DNA of 60,000 nt, taken from positions 17,807,001 through 17,867,000 of the forward strand of contig NC_079885.1 of the NCBI RefSeq assembly GCF_029227915.1. Reading direction: 5' to 3'. The number at the start of each line of letters is the position of its first letter. Position 1 is the stretch's first letter. The notes under the pieces are model-generated. The model was not told the origin of the DNA. It made no database searches and saw nothing but the letters and a program-made list of their open reading frames with translations. Positions 59,571 through 60,000 of the stretch are shown here, piece after piece. Position numbers and translations under genes: made by a program. The stretch is from Hydractinia symbiolongicarpus (taxonomy: Eukaryota > Cnidaria > Hydrozoa > Anthoathecata > Hydractiniidae).

Positions 59571-60000
59571 ATATCTCGGCAAACTCGTACCCAGACTGAT
59601 AAACTTTTAATCTTAATAATAAAATCGGATAGTCTGACATCTTCACGCACATTGCTCTTTTGACTCGACAAACTCGTACCCAGACTGATAAACTTTAATC
59701 TTATTAATAAAATCGGATAGCCTGGCATCTTCACGCAAATTGCTCTTTTGACTCGACAAATTCGTACCCAGACTGATAAACTATTAATCTTAATAATAAA
59801 ATCGGATAGCCTGGCATCTTCACGCAAATTGCTCTTTTGACTCGACAAACACGTACCCAGACTGATAAACTTTTAATCTTAATAATAAAATCGGATAGTC
59901 TGACATCTTCACGCACATTGCTCTTTTAACTCGACAAACTCGTACCCAGACTGATAAACTTTTAATTTTAATAATAAAATCGGATAGTCTGACGTCTTCA
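59571..60000. repeat. 89-bp satellite, about five units, continuing past the window
   Basis: Units start near CTCGTACCCAGACTGATAAA at 59583, 59672, 59760, 59849 and 59938 (period 88-89). They include AATCGGATAGTCTGACATCT, then TCACGC and TTGCTCTTTTGACTCGAC. Open frames on the minus strand are repeat artefacts. The array is cut by the window end. Confidence 0.9.

Noticed and set aside
59504-59916. Two minus-strand frames at the window end
   Set aside because: Translations of the 89-bp satellite.

Overview
This is a strongly AT-rich stretch of animal nuclear DNA. Coding sequence is broken into short exons with GT/AG introns, and there are AATAAA signals, a tRNA-derived SINE, an RTE-type LINE, tyrosine-recombinase elements, Helitron-like and Harbinger-like miniature elements and several minisatellites. 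Par-6, ZC3H3 and C18orf63 orthologues make it metazoan. The TE repertoire and a possible trans-splice acceptor suggest a cnidarian, perhaps a hydrozoan; that placement is inference.

Layout: 1-2168 holds nested miniature transposons and a presumptive par-6 upstream region with an NRF1-type site. 2169-7027 (+) is par-6 in three exons. 8513-15033 (+) is a ZC3H3 orthologue in 14 exons with five CCCH fingers. 15.3-21.3 kb is repeat territory: two 0.7-kb Helitron-like copies and a decayed DIRS/XerD-like recombinase. 21398-34235 (+) is a five-exon, integrase-derived host gene of the KRBA2/GIN type. Two of its three catalytic acidic residues are replaced. Its last intron carries an intact antisense RTE retrotransposon, and its first intron carries a SINE. 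35088-43494 (+) is an orthologue of vertebrate C18orf63 with an extra SAP-like C-terminus. Two of its introns begin with tandem copies of their own 5' splice site. 43.5-54.5 kb has no recognisable gene; it holds a minisatellite of about 2.55 kb with a 26-bp unit, palindromes, an (ATT)n tract and two short Helitron-like elements. 54.5-59.5 kb (-) holds an intact three-exon KMT5A-like SET gene, followed downstream by a broken zinc-finger/tyrosine-recombinase/Myb-like reading frame. Together these look like a transposon that captured a histone-methyltransferase domain. 59571-60000 is an 89-bp satellite running off the window.

Par-6 acts in cell polarity and ZC3H3 in nuclear mRNA 3'-end processing and export; the C18orf63 family has no established function. 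The four + strand genes show no sign of being one pathway. Exon boundaries were derived by hand from splice motifs and reading-frame phase. Each assembled coding sequence totals a multiple of three, but none has transcript support here.
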